Source of the DNA: Bacillota bacterium
GTDB taxonomy: Bacteria > Bacillota > Clostridia > Lachnospirales > Lachnospiraceae
DNA length: 64,000 nt
Direction of reading: 5' to 3'
NCBI GenBank assembly: GCA_023409535.1
Contig: JAEYGZ010000021.1
Coordinates: forward strand, 186,001-250,000
Made by a program: the position numbers and the translations under genes. A model generated the notes under the pieces. That model had not been told where the DNA came from. It worked only from the letters and a program-made list of their open reading frames with translations, and ran no database searches. This document shows positions 27,378 to 35,579 of this stretch, piece after piece. The stretch's first letter is position 1. Each line of letters starts with the position of its first letter.

Positions 27378-28467
27378 GGGAATCCTCTCCTTTCGGCAAA
27401 TATTTATTAACCCCGCTGTGACTGACCAATGCTTTCATTTTCTCATCCAGATTACGGATCACTTCCGGCATCTCCACTTTGGGAGCCCGTGGATCCAATA
27501 ACCAGGTTTTGGCCGCGTGGGTCGCACTTACGGGGAAGAAAGGGGGTTCCTCTTCAAAATCAATATCCATCGCATAAGGGTTACGCGGCGCGAAAGCATC
27601 TCCTTTTACTTTATGATATAAGGAAGGCGGTGTCCCGGGAATGGAGTACAACACCTCCCCTTTCCTTCCCAGTTGGGGCAGAGAAGACAACAAACTCCAG
27701 GTATAGGGGTGCTTTGCGTCAAAGAAAATTTCTTCGACCGTTCCGTATTCCACGATCTGACCGGCATACATAACCGCGACCTTATCCGCGACAGATGCCA
27801 CCACCCCAAGGTCATGTGTAATATAGATGGTGGTAAACCCATAGTCTTTTTGCAGACTCTTAATCAGGTCCAGAATCTGTGCCTGGATTGTAACGTCCAA
27901 AGCAGTCGTCGGCTCATCACAGATTAGGATTTTTGGACGGCAGGCCAATGCGATTGCGATCACGATCCGCTGACGCATCCCGCCGGAATATTCAAATGGA
28001 TAATCATTGAAGCGTTTTGAAGCGTCAAGGATTCCGGCTCTTTCCATCAGTTCGATGGCGATCTGTTTGGCTTCTCCGCTGCTTTTCTTCTGATGCTTCA
28101 CAATTACTTCCGTAATCTGTGCTCCAATTGTCCGAATCGGATTCAAGGAGGTCATCGGATCCTGGAAAATCACAGCAATCTGAGTCCCTCGGATCTTCTC
28201 CCAGTCTTTGTTGCGTTTCAGCTCCGTCAGATCCTGTCCGTTATAAATGATATGGCCTTGCTCAATATACCCATTGGAATCCAGCATTCCGGTGAAGGTT
28301 TTCGTCAGGACAGATTTTCCTGATCCCGATTCTCCGACAATTGCCAGTGTTTCATTCTCATTCAGGTCAAGAGACACGTTTCGGATCGCTGTCAGAATGC
28401 GGTCGCGTACCTTAAATTTGACCACAAGATTTTGTGCAGATAAGATTGGTTCTTTTTTTATCGTCAT
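27370..28467 (-). CDS. oppD: oligopeptide ABC transporter ATPase OppD
   Basis: A 365-residue ABC ATPase with Walker A GESGSGKSVLTKTF, signature YSGGMRQRIVIAIALACRP, Walker B ILICDEPTTALD and the C-terminal oligopeptide extension HPYTWSLLSSLPQLGRKGE. The ATG at 28467 is preferred because GAGGTGG lies 6 bases upstream. An earlier ATG would overlap oppC by 29 bases. It pairs with OppF to power the permease. Confidence 0.93.
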   Translation of the reverse strand: MTIKKEPILSAQNLVVKFKVRDRILTAIRNVSLDLNENETLAIVGESGSGKSVLTKTFTGMLDSNGYIEQGHIIYNGQDLTELKRNKDWEKIRGTQIAVIFQDPMTSLNPIRTIGAQITEVIVKHQKKSSGEAKQIAIELMERAGILDASKRFNDYPFEYSGGMRQRIVIAIALACRPKILICDEPTTALDVTIQAQILDLIKSLQKDYGFTTIYITHDLGVVASVADKVAVMYAGQIVEYGTVEEIFFDAKHPYTWSLLSSLPQLGRKGEVLYSIPGTPPSLYHKVKGDAFAPRNPYAMDIDFEEEPPFFPVSATHAAKTWLLDPRAPKVEMPEVIRNLDEKMKALVSHSGVNKYLPKGEDSHE

Positions 28468-28477
28468 AGTTTCCACC

Positions 28478-29425
28478 TCACCTGTGTGTTCTCGGATCCG
28501 ACGCATCCGCTAAGGACTGACCCACGATATACATGGACACGGTCACTAAAGCCAGCACGACGACAGGAATCCAGAAGAGATATGGATAATTGGTAATATT
28601 CGACGTATACTTTGCGATGACCCTACCTAAGGAAGGAACATTCGCGCTTAACCCGACCCCTAAGTAGGAAAGAAAAACCTCATAGGAAATGAAGCTGGGC
28701 ATGCTACGTGAAACATCTGTCACAATCACGGAAACCAGGTAGGGGAGGATATTTCTGGTGATCAGCCTTACCGGTCTTGTTCCCAAGGCTTTAGAAGCCA
28801 GATTATACTCGCTGTCACGCCGAATCATGACCTGTACACGGATAAAATACGCAGTAGAGATCCAACTGGTTGCACACATAGCAAAGAGTAGATTCCAAAA
28901 CCCGCTGCCGAACGCATAAGACAAAACGATTACGATCAGCAGCACCGGAACATTGGACACAACATTATAGATTTCAAGCATAACCTTATCCACTGCTTTT
29001 GAACTTCCCCAGATAGCACCGACGATCACTCCAATGACCGTGGTGATCAACGTAGCCAGCACGCCTACTGCGATAGATGTCCGAGCACCTGACCAGACAA
29101 CATCAAACAACGATTGTCCATTGGCATCGGTACCGAACCACTGCCCCGGGGATGGCCAATTGTAGCGCGCTTCGAAATCATTGATGCTTTCCGTATTCAT
29201 GAAATCATAACCGCTGAACAATGGTTGAATAAAGGAAAAACCCATAATGATCAGCATCAGTACCAGCATCCCGATCGCTACTTTACTGCTGAAAAATTGT
29301 CGGGCGACGGAGCGCCAGTAGGAATAACGGGGGGCGTCGATCTTTTCAGATGCGCTGGTATCCAGCGTTACAAACATAAATTTATCCGCTGTGTCCTTAT
29401 TTGCGGTATTATATACTTGTTCCAT
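28478..29425 (-). CDS. oppC: oligopeptide ABC transporter permease OppC
   Basis: A 315-residue permease with an N-terminal cytoplasmic tail, a first helix VAIGMLVLMLIIMGFSFIQP, then five helices. It has the DppC-type region WFGTDANGQSLFDVVWSGARTS split by sequence and the EAA loop EYNLASKALGTRPVRLITRN near residues 210-228. It forms the channel with OppB. It is spaced 1 base from oppB and uses AAAGGAG as its ribosome site. Confidence 0.92.
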   Translation of the reverse strand: MEQVYNTANKDTADKFMFVTLDTSASEKIDAPRYSYWRSVARQFFSSKVAIGMLVLMLIIMGFSFIQPLFSGYDFMNTESINDFEARYNWPSPGQWFGTDANGQSLFDVVWSGARTSIAVGVLATLITTVIGVIVGAIWGSSKAVDKVMLEIYNVVSNVPVLLIVIVLSYAFGSGFWNLLFAMCATSWISTAYFIRVQVMIRRDSEYNLASKALGTRPVRLITRNILPYLVSVIVTDVSRSMPSFISYEVFLSYLGVGLSANVPSLGRVIAKYTSNITNYPYLFWIPVVVLALVTVSMYIVGQSLADASDPRTHR

Positions 29426-29426
29426 C

Positions 29427-30935
29427 CTAATGTGCTCCTTTCTTTACCGATAAATTGATTCTCGGGTCGATAATTGTCATTAATATATCCCCAATCAGAA
29501 CAGAAAGGATCGACAACGTTGTAAAAATAAAGACAAGACCGATAACCATAGAATTATTGTACGCCTTGATTGCGTCCGGCAGCATCTTCCCCATTCCTGG
29601 AGCGGCAAATACTGTTTCGGTGATAGTCGCCCCAGCGATGGACAGGATAACCGCTCCCGGAATGTAGTTGACAATCGGAATCAAGGCATTCTTAAGAATA
29701 TGCTTTCGGGATATCTCACGCTCGGACAATCCTTTTGCGCGGGCAAAATGAACATAATCCGACGATGCCTGATCGATCATATATCGGCGCACCCATATCA
29801 CCTGGCCCGAAACAGAAAGTAAGCCCAGAATGGCCGTTGGCAAAATATAGGAACGGATATCCTGTCCACCCAGCACCGGGAAATCCGCCGGCAAGCCAAA
29901 TACAGCATTGCCTATAAATCGGAAGAGATAGATAAACGCAAGGCTAGGAACGGAGATCAAAACCGTCACAATAGCAACACCGATGCGATCTCCCCATCGT
30001 CCTTTGTGCCGTGCCATAAATACGGCGGCGGACAGTCCGATTACATAGGTGATTATTAGAGCAATGACGCCCATAGACAGCGAGAGTTGAGCCATTGATG
30101 GATCCTGATAGTTATTGGTAGTCAACGTATAGTTATCATTGAACCGCTCCCTCTGCAGACGATCGATTTTGGCCGATGGCTGATATTGCCTGGAATAAAT
30201 ATTGATCGGTGAATTCTCCGTCTTCCCTGTTTCAAAGGTGATCTCCCGCGAAGATGTCTTACCTTGCCCGCTGAATATGACGTCCATCACTCCCCTGCTC
30301 TGGAAAGTCGGATAGGAAATTCCCAGATTCAGATTGATTATATTTTGGTGAATGAACGGAAAAGACGAATTAAAATAGAGCAGATATTTATGCTGCGTGC
30401 CGGAACCTGTCAACGTAAATCCGGCTTCCGGAGTGTTCTCAAAGCGGATATACCGTGGCAGGTCCGGATTATCCGGATCGTGAATCTTCCATGGGTGGTC
30501 TATATCGATAATATTTGCATAAAAGCGCAATACACGTTGAAGCACCGGAATTTCACGAGTAGCATAATAGGTCTTGGCCACAGGCAATTGATGAAGCTCC
30601 CATCCATCCTCCCGGTTCTCTTCCTCCCATTCCTGTATGGCCGCTTCATCCATGCCTTCCATGATGGCATCGAATTCCGTGCCTTCTGTCTTCCCTGTGA
30701 TCCGCTGCGCGATTTCGTCAAGCTGCATAAAATCAATATATCCCATCTTGCGAAAAACTGTATTTTCGTAATTTGTCCGCTTATCCGGATCCCCCTTCAA
30801 TCGACTGTAGGCCGGGTCCCCGATAAAAATACTATTTCTCGGAACCAAGGTGAAAATCATCGCATAGGCGACGGTTGTCACCAGTATAATACTGATCAGA
30901 GAGCGTAAAATTCTAAAAAAAATATATCTCTTCAC
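29427..30935 (-). CDS. oppB: oligopeptide ABC transporter permease OppB, long form
   Basis: A 502-residue permease, about 190 residues longer than typical OppB (near 310). After the first helix (ILRSLISIILVTTVAYAMIF) comes a soluble, probably extracytoplasmic insert from about 35 to 285, with no obvious known domain. The usual helices, the EAA loop DYVHFARAKGLSEREISRKH near 390-410 and the ending IGDILMTIIDPRINL follow. The insert could contact the binding protein. Long OppB forms occur in some Clostridia, to my knowledge. Confidence 0.9.
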   Translation of the reverse strand: MKRYIFFRILRSLISIILVTTVAYAMIFTLVPRNSIFIGDPAYSRLKGDPDKRTNYENTVFRKMGYIDFMQLDEIAQRITGKTEGTEFDAIMEGMDEAAIQEWEEENREDGWELHQLPVAKTYYATREIPVLQRVLRFYANIIDIDHPWKIHDPDNPDLPRYIRFENTPEAGFTLTGSGTQHKYLLYFNSSFPFIHQNIINLNLGISYPTFQSRGVMDVIFSGQGKTSSREITFETGKTENSPINIYSRQYQPSAKIDRLQRERFNDNYTLTTNNYQDPSMAQLSLSMGVIALIITYVIGLSAAVFMARHKGRWGDRIGVAIVTVLISVPSLAFIYLFRFIGNAVFGLPADFPVLGGQDIRSYILPTAILGLLSVSGQVIWVRRYMIDQASSDYVHFARAKGLSEREISRKHILKNALIPIVNYIPGAVILSIAGATITETVFAAPGMGKMLPDAIKAYNNSMVIGLVFIFTTLSILSVLIGDILMTIIDPRINLSVKKGAH

Positions 30936-30954
30936 ATTTTTCCTCCTGCCATAA

Positions 30955-30987
30955 CAGAAAAGGGGTTAGTACCTAACCCCTTTTCTG
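30955..30987. other. perfect 15-bp hairpin between oppA and oppB
   Basis: CAGAAAAGGGGTTAG and its exact complement are separated by three bases. It sits 41 bases after the oppA stop codon and 19 bases before the oppB start. It is probably a partial terminator or mRNA stabiliser raising OppA over the membrane parts. The following T-run is short (TTTT then CTGTT). Confidence 0.85.
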
Positions 30988-31028
30988 TTCATTTATAGGG
31001 TATTTCTTTCTATCAGCCGCCTAATCGG

Positions 31029-33092
31029 TTACTTCGCCATTGCCGCACGAGCTGTATTCCATTCGTTCTTGGCTGTTTCATATTGATCCTGTGTAACCGG
31101 TTCTGCCTGCAGTTTAAGATATTTAAACTTGCGATATGCAATACCGGACCATCCATAAGGCTGCGTAAAGGGGATAACCTTCGTTACACGAGGGCGTCCG
31201 CCGTAATTGAAGGTCGGAACCTGAAGGGCATTGTTCAACAGCCATGCTTCCGCGTCCGCATAAGCCGTATACCGTTCGTTCAATTGATCTTCCCCTGTAA
31301 TGGCGGCGGCTTTATCTAACAGCGCATCATAGTCGGTCAGCTTCAAAGCCGCCTTTGCACCTGCGCTGGTGTCTTCCCCTTCTACCAGATCCGTACCGGT
31401 CAGACCAAGAGTGGAAAGCATGTCGCCTGTACGGGAGTTGTAGATATTCAGGTAAGTAGCTGGGTCGTTATAGTCAGGACCCCAGCCGGAAGCAGTTGAG
31501 ATATCAAAGTCGCTGGCGGCACCCGTCGTCGCATAATAAGTTGCGGCGTTGAAAGGATCCTCAGCCAACAGCTGGATGTCAATCACAACATTATCAGTGC
31601 CCAGCGCGCTTTCAATGGATTGCTTCAATGACTTCGCCTGGTTAACGAGTATCTCAGAGGTTTCTAACTCCGGCAGATCAAGATGGATCGGGAACTTCAC
31701 ACCTTCTGCCTCCAGCGTTGTTCTCGCCTTGTTTATGTATTCCTTTGCTTTTGCTGCATTATAATACGGATCCTGACCGTCGCTCAAGTCGATACCGCCA
31801 AAGGCATCGCTGTCCAATGCGGATAATTTATCAGCAACCGTCTTGCCGTAATTTTCGCCGTTAATCTGTAAGAACTGCGGTGGAATCAGGGCGTTACGCA
31901 GACGAGCAGCCGCCGCTTCATCACCGACACCTTGCGCGCTGTAGGACGTGCGGTCAAAGGCAAACAGAATTGCCAGACGGAAATCGCGGTTCATGATAGC
32001 CGCAGCCGTAGAAGATTTCTCTTCATCAGTCGTTTTACTGGTATACTCATATGCCACACGTGCAAAATTGAAAGTCATGTTGTATGTCGTCCCATCAGTC
32101 TGACTGAAAACGACGCCATTTGGATAGGCTTCGGTAACCTTCGAGAATCCTGCGGAAGTTGGATAAACCACGGCCATGCTTAACGTCCCTTCCTGGAATC
32201 GTGCAAAGAGACTGTCAGGGTCGCTGCCGTCATAATAAATTAGTTTCATCCCATCAATAAAGACGTTACCTGCATCCCAGTAGTTTTCATTCTTCGTGAA
32301 CTCGATTACGGATTTCGCCGTATTGTTGGTCAGGATGAACGCGCCGTTGTAAAGGATAGAGCTCGGGTCCGTGGAACCGAAGCTTTCACCCTGCGATGCC
32401 AGGAATTCAGCGTTGATCGGGTACAATATGCCATACGTCGTCTTCGAGTTCCAGTAGGGTTCAGGTTGATTCAACGTATATTCCAGAGTGTAGTCATCAG
32501 CCGCTTTCACGCCAACCGTACTAAAGTCCGTCGTCTTCCCGTCAACGTAATCCTGCAGGCCTTTCACACTGCCGGCAACAATATACAGTGTTTCCGATTC
32601 AACGTCGGCCGCGTGCTGCAAAGCGGTTACCCAGTCCTGAGCAGTAACTTCGGCATATTCGGTTCCTTCGCTGGTTACCCATTTCACACCTTTGCGGATG
32701 TGATAGGTGTATGTCAGACCATCAGCGCTGACTTCCCAGCTTTCTGCAAGAGCCGGGACAAGGTTGCCCAATGAATCATTTTCCATCAAGCCGTCCACAC
32801 AATTCGTAAGCTGGTCGCCATTCGACGTCCTCATTGAGAATGTATAATCCAGATTATCAATGTCCGTAGTATACACGTAAGTGTACATTCCGCCGACGCC
32901 TGGGTCCTCAGAACTCGCTCCACCTTCCGGAGTTGTAGTATCCCCACTGGCGGCTGCCGTCGGTGTACTTTCCGTACCCGGCTTATCTGTAGGGGTAGTT
33001 GCGTCAGTATTGGTCCCTTCTTTACCTTTACAGCCAACCAGTGCAAATACCATTGCCAGAATAAGTAATAATGATAATGCTCTCTTCTTCAT
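31029..33092 (-). CDS. oppA: oligopeptide-binding lipoprotein OppA
   Basis: A 687-residue extracellular solute-binding protein of family 5. The lipoprotein signal ends at C21 (ALVGCKG), followed by a Thr/Pro/Gly/Ser linker to about 60. Motifs include LVPALAESWEVSADGLTYTYHIRKGVKW (split here: LVPALAESWEVSADG then LTYTYHIRKGVKW), YTLNQPEPYW and DYNDPATYLNIYNSRTGD, typical of peptide binders of Clostridia. It is first in the oppABCDF operon and precedes a strong hairpin. A leader with unusual repeats and an attenuator-like element lies upstream. Confidence 0.94.
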   Translation of the reverse strand: MKKRALSLLLILAMVFALVGCKGKEGTNTDATTPTDKPGTESTPTAAASGDTTTPEGGASSEDPGVGGMYTYVYTTDIDNLDYTFSMRTSNGDQLTNCVDGLMENDSLGNLVPALAESWEVSADGLTYTYHIRKGVKWVTSEGTEYAEVTAQDWVTALQHAADVESETLYIVAGSVKGLQDYVDGKTTDFSTVGVKAADDYTLEYTLNQPEPYWNSKTTYGILYPINAEFLASQGESFGSTDPSSILYNGAFILTNNTAKSVIEFTKNENYWDAGNVFIDGMKLIYYDGSDPDSLFARFQEGTLSMAVVYPTSAGFSKVTEAYPNGVVFSQTDGTTYNMTFNFARVAYEYTSKTTDEEKSSTAAAIMNRDFRLAILFAFDRTSYSAQGVGDEAAAARLRNALIPPQFLQINGENYGKTVADKLSALDSDAFGGIDLSDGQDPYYNAAKAKEYINKARTTLEAEGVKFPIHLDLPELETSEILVNQAKSLKQSIESALGTDNVVIDIQLLAEDPFNAATYYATTGAASDFDISTASGWGPDYNDPATYLNIYNSRTGDMLSTLGLTGTDLVEGEDTSAGAKAALKLTDYDALLDKAAAITGEDQLNERYTAYADAEAWLLNNALQVPTFNYGGRPRVTKVIPFTQPYGWSGIAYRKFKYLKLQAEPVTQDQYETAKNEWNTARAAMAK

Positions 33093-33312
33093 AGATCTCT
33101 CCCTTTCATAATAAAATTTTTATAATAACCGAGAGTATAATAAAAAAGCCTATAAATCAGGAAGTCACGAACTCCTAATCAACAAGCTTCTTCGCCATAG
33201 CGCTCTCAAATTATGTCGATATAAATGTCGATATAAACGTCGATATAAAATAATAATTGTTATTATGTATTACTTTAAAGTATTCGCACTTTAAACAGTT
33301 AAATTAAAACAT
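33093..33312 (-). promoter_or_regulatory. oppA leader with repeats and attenuator-like hairpin
   Basis: The leader from the promoter at 33319-33348 contains three head-to-tail 12-mers (TTTATATCGACA, first copy ending in G, 33214-33249). A 7-codon ORF, MAKKLVD, follows at 33175-33198. A hairpin at 33156-33179 overlaps its stop codon, and six T follow at 33142-33147. The order of small ORF, hairpin and T-run is that of transcription attenuation. No known riboswitch was recognised. Confidence 0.55.
33214..33249. repeat. three tandem 12-bp repeats
   Basis: TGTCGATATAAA at 33214-33225 and 33226-33237, and CGTCGATATAAA at 33238-33249 (plus strand). They are exact except for the first base of the third copy. 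Confidence 0.95.
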
Positions 33313-33318
33313 ATGCAT

Positions 33319-33348
33319 ATTATAATATCAAAATATTAACCTTGTCAA
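33319..33348 (-). promoter_or_regulatory. oppA promoter
   Basis: Minus-strand consensus TTGACA (33343-33348), 18-base spacer, TATAAT (33319-33324), about 220 bases before the oppA ATG. Confidence 0.8.
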
Positions 33349-33431
33349 GGTAATAAATTCCATATTTGTATTAAATTTACTAATAATTGAAATAATAAGT
33401 CTGTTTATACCTATCTACTTTCATGATATTG

Positions 33432-33489
33432 TTTATAACACTATTATTACCAATATGCTATCGCTTTTTGATATGAAAATTATACTAAT
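33432..33489 (-). repeat. second copy of pnp-upstream module
   Basis: Fifty-eight bases aligned to 26011-26069, with the same orientation and an extended -10-like end TGTTATAAA on the minus strand. It lies upstream of the stronger oppA promoter and may be a second promoter. Confidence 0.6.
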
Positions 33490-33510
33490 CTGCAGATCTC
33501 TCTTAAAAAA

Positions 33511-33548
33511 AGATTGTACCAAGCGTACAAGAACGCTTGGTACAATCT
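33511..33548 (-). terminator. terminator after MATE gene
   Basis: A perfect 16-bp stem (AGATTGTACCAAGCGT and its complement) with a six-base loop, followed by seven T on the minus strand. It is 30 bases past the MATE stop codon. Confidence 0.92.
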
Positions 33549-33577
33549 ATGAAGTGCAAACTGCGCTTCTTAATAAT

Positions 33578-34981
33578 TTACAGCTCTTCACTGACAATAT
33601 TCCTTAACCATTTCTTCTTCCTGTAACGCAGGTATCCAAGCGTTAGCTTATAGACCTCCTCAGCCAAAATCATGGTATAGACGATATTTACAGGAAACTT
33701 CCATACCAGTCCCCCCAGAACCGCCATCGGAATCCCGATCAGCCATACACTGCTGACATCCAGGAATAATGCTGCTCTGGTGTCTCCGCCGCTTCTTAGG
33801 ATGGCAACGATAATCAGAGCATTCGTCATACGGATTGGCATGCAGAGGGCAAAGGCGGTCAGACACAGCCGGATATAATCGTTCACGGCAGGTGCCATGC
33901 CAAACAGGCGGATTATGGGCTCCTTGACTGCAAAGGTCAATGCCGCTCCAACGACTGTCAGCATCAGAATCATAACCATATAATGCCTTGCATGCTCTTC
34001 TGCTCTGTCCAGCCTGTCGGCCCCCATCTCATTTCCAAGAACAACAGCTGCCGCATTGCATAATCCAAAGAAAAATACCAGAATCAGATTCTCAATCGTA
34101 CCGGTTATCGTCGTTGCGGCTACAGCCGAATCTCCCATTCTGCCATATACCAGCGAATAGATGGTTATACCAAGCCCCCACATAAACTCGTTTGCAATGA
34201 CCGGTGAAGCGGTATGAATATACTTACTCACAAATGCCCGGTTAAGAAACGGCTCTTTGTATATGTGCTTCTCATATTTTGCGTGTATAAAATCGCCGAT
34301 ACTGCCGTCCCCTGCCTTTTTACGAAAGACGATAAACAATAGCAGACTGCATTCCGCCAGCCGGGCAATCAGGGTAGCCAGCGCGGAGCCTGCCACTCCC
34401 ATCTCAGGCATACCAAAATGTCCGAAGATAAATACATAATTCAGGAATATATTTATGGCAATTGCAAGTGAGGTAATCAGTACCGGAAGCTTTACAAAAT
34501 GCATACTCCGCAGGATTGCCACAAAGCTCTGAGTTATTGCCGTCAGCGGATAGCTGATAGCAATGACGGACAGGTAAAGCGCTCCAAGCGTGATCGTCTG
34601 CCGGGACGGCGTAAAAATACGCATAACCAGCCTGGGAAAAAATAATCCGGCTGCTGCAAATACCAAAGAACCTCCTACGGCAATGAACAGGGAAATCTTA
34701 AGCACTCTGCGGATATTCAATAATTCCCGCCTGCCAAAGTACTGTGATGCCAGAACGCCGGAGCCGCTGCTGATCCCAAAGAGCAGCAAAGAGAATACAA
34801 AGAAAACCTTATTCGCCAGACCGACTCCTGCCACTGCTGTTTCACCAAGGCTGCTGATCATGACCGTATCCACCAGGTTAAGCAGATTGCTCAGCAAGTT
34901 CTGCAAGGCAATTGGTACGGTAATGGCAAAGGTTTTTTGTAAGAAACTCTTATCCTTCAGTATGTTTTTAATCAGTTGCAT
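33578..34981 (-). CDS. MATE family efflux transporter
   Basis: A 467-residue protein with twelve predicted membrane segments in two similar halves, matching the MATE multidrug/toxin extrusion family (Na+ or H+ driven). Typical features are ALQNLLSNLLNLVDTVMISSLGETAVAGVGLANK in the first half (quoted regions ALQNLLSNLLNLVDT and AVAGVGLANK) and VVLGNEMGADRLDRAEEHAR in the second. GGGGGAA precedes the ATG. It has its own terminator and lies between rpsO and the opp operon. The substrate cannot be told. Confidence 0.9.
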   Translation of the reverse strand: MQLIKNILKDKSFLQKTFAITVPIALQNLLSNLLNLVDTVMISSLGETAVAGVGLANKVFFVFSLLLFGISSGSGVLASQYFGRRELLNIRRVLKISLFIAVGGSLVFAAAGLFFPRLVMRIFTPSRQTITLGALYLSVIAISYPLTAITQSFVAILRSMHFVKLPVLITSLAIAINIFLNYVFIFGHFGMPEMGVAGSALATLIARLAECSLLLFIVFRKKAGDGSIGDFIHAKYEKHIYKEPFLNRAFVSKYIHTASPVIANEFMWGLGITIYSLVYGRMGDSAVAATTITGTIENLILVFFFGLCNAAAVVLGNEMGADRLDRAEEHARHYMVMILMLTVVGAALTFAVKEPIIRLFGMAPAVNDYIRLCLTAFALCMPIRMTNALIIVAILRSGGDTRAALFLDVSSVWLIGIPMAVLGGLVWKFPVNIVYTMILAEEVYKLTLGYLRYRKKKWLRNIVSEEL

Positions 34982-35093
34982 GAAATAATTCCCCCAAATA
35001 ATTCTGCTATGTAGAACAACACTAATCTGTATATCAATAGAATGGGCAGATCAGAAGCTTAAATGCTTCGCCTCCTCGAACCTTCACAAAAAA

Positions 35094-35137
35094 AGCTGTC
35101 CCACGATGAGCACAAATGGCTATAACATGGGACAGCT
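35094..35137 (-). terminator. rpsO terminator
   Basis: AGCTGTCCCA pairs with TGGGACAGCT, followed by seven T on the minus strand, 23 bases after the rpsO stop codon. Confidence 0.9.
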
Positions 35138-35159
35138 TAGCAATCAACATTGATTCTTA

Positions 35160-35426
35160 CTATTTTCTTAAACCTAAACGTTCAATAAGAGTACGATATC
35201 CTTCGATATTGGTTTTCTTTAAGTACTCAAGTAAGCCTCTTCTTTGTCCAACCATCTTAAGAAGACCACGTCTGGAATGATGATCCTTCTTATTGTTCTT
35301 CAAATGCTCTGTTAACTCATTGATTCTCTCTGATAAGAGTGCAATCTGAACCTCCGGAGATCCTGTATCCTCAGGTGTTCTTCCGAAATTCTTGATGATT
35401 TCCTGTTTCTTGTCCTTGCTGATCAT
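35160..35426 (-). CDS. rpsO: 30S ribosomal protein S15
   Basis: An 88-residue S15 that binds the central 16S rRNA domain. Visible are TPEDTGSPEVQIALLSERI, HLKNNKKDHHSRRGLLKMVG and RRGLLEYLKKTN. The start at 35426 (MISKDKKQE) is chosen because AAAGGAG lies 8 bases upstream, inside the six-residue longer reading. Length is exactly that of the family. It has its own leader hairpin and terminator, so it is a single-gene unit between the exporter pair and the MATE gene. Confidence 0.98.
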   Translation of the reverse strand: MISKDKKQEIIKNFGRTPEDTGSPEVQIALLSERINELTEHLKNNKKDHHSRRGLLKMVGQRRGLLEYLKKTNIEGYRTLIERLGLRK

Positions 35427-35503
35427 AGTAAATTCTCCTTTCATGATGAACGCCGAATACTAAGAAAAGGGTCGGAGTGTCCCAGTTCTGGGTATTGGCT
35501 TAA

Positions 35504-35522
35504 TTACACTAACGTAGTGTAA
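35504..35522 (-). promoter_or_regulatory. rpsO leader hairpin
   Basis: TTACACTA, three bases, TAGTGTAA: a perfect 8-bp stem 78 bases before the rpsO start, with GGTATTGG/CCCAGTTCTGGG-type pairing potential downstream. S15 leaders in other bacteria bind S15 for feedback. This role is inferred. Confidence 0.5.
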
Positions 35523-35579
35523 CATAATCTATGCTTATTGTAAACATTTTTTTGAATTATATTTCACGGGCAAATCCGC

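Noticed and set aside
26011..33489. Composite transposon carrying the opp operon
   Set aside because: The flanking 58-bp modules resemble promoters rather than IS ends. There is no transposase and no terminal inverted repeat.
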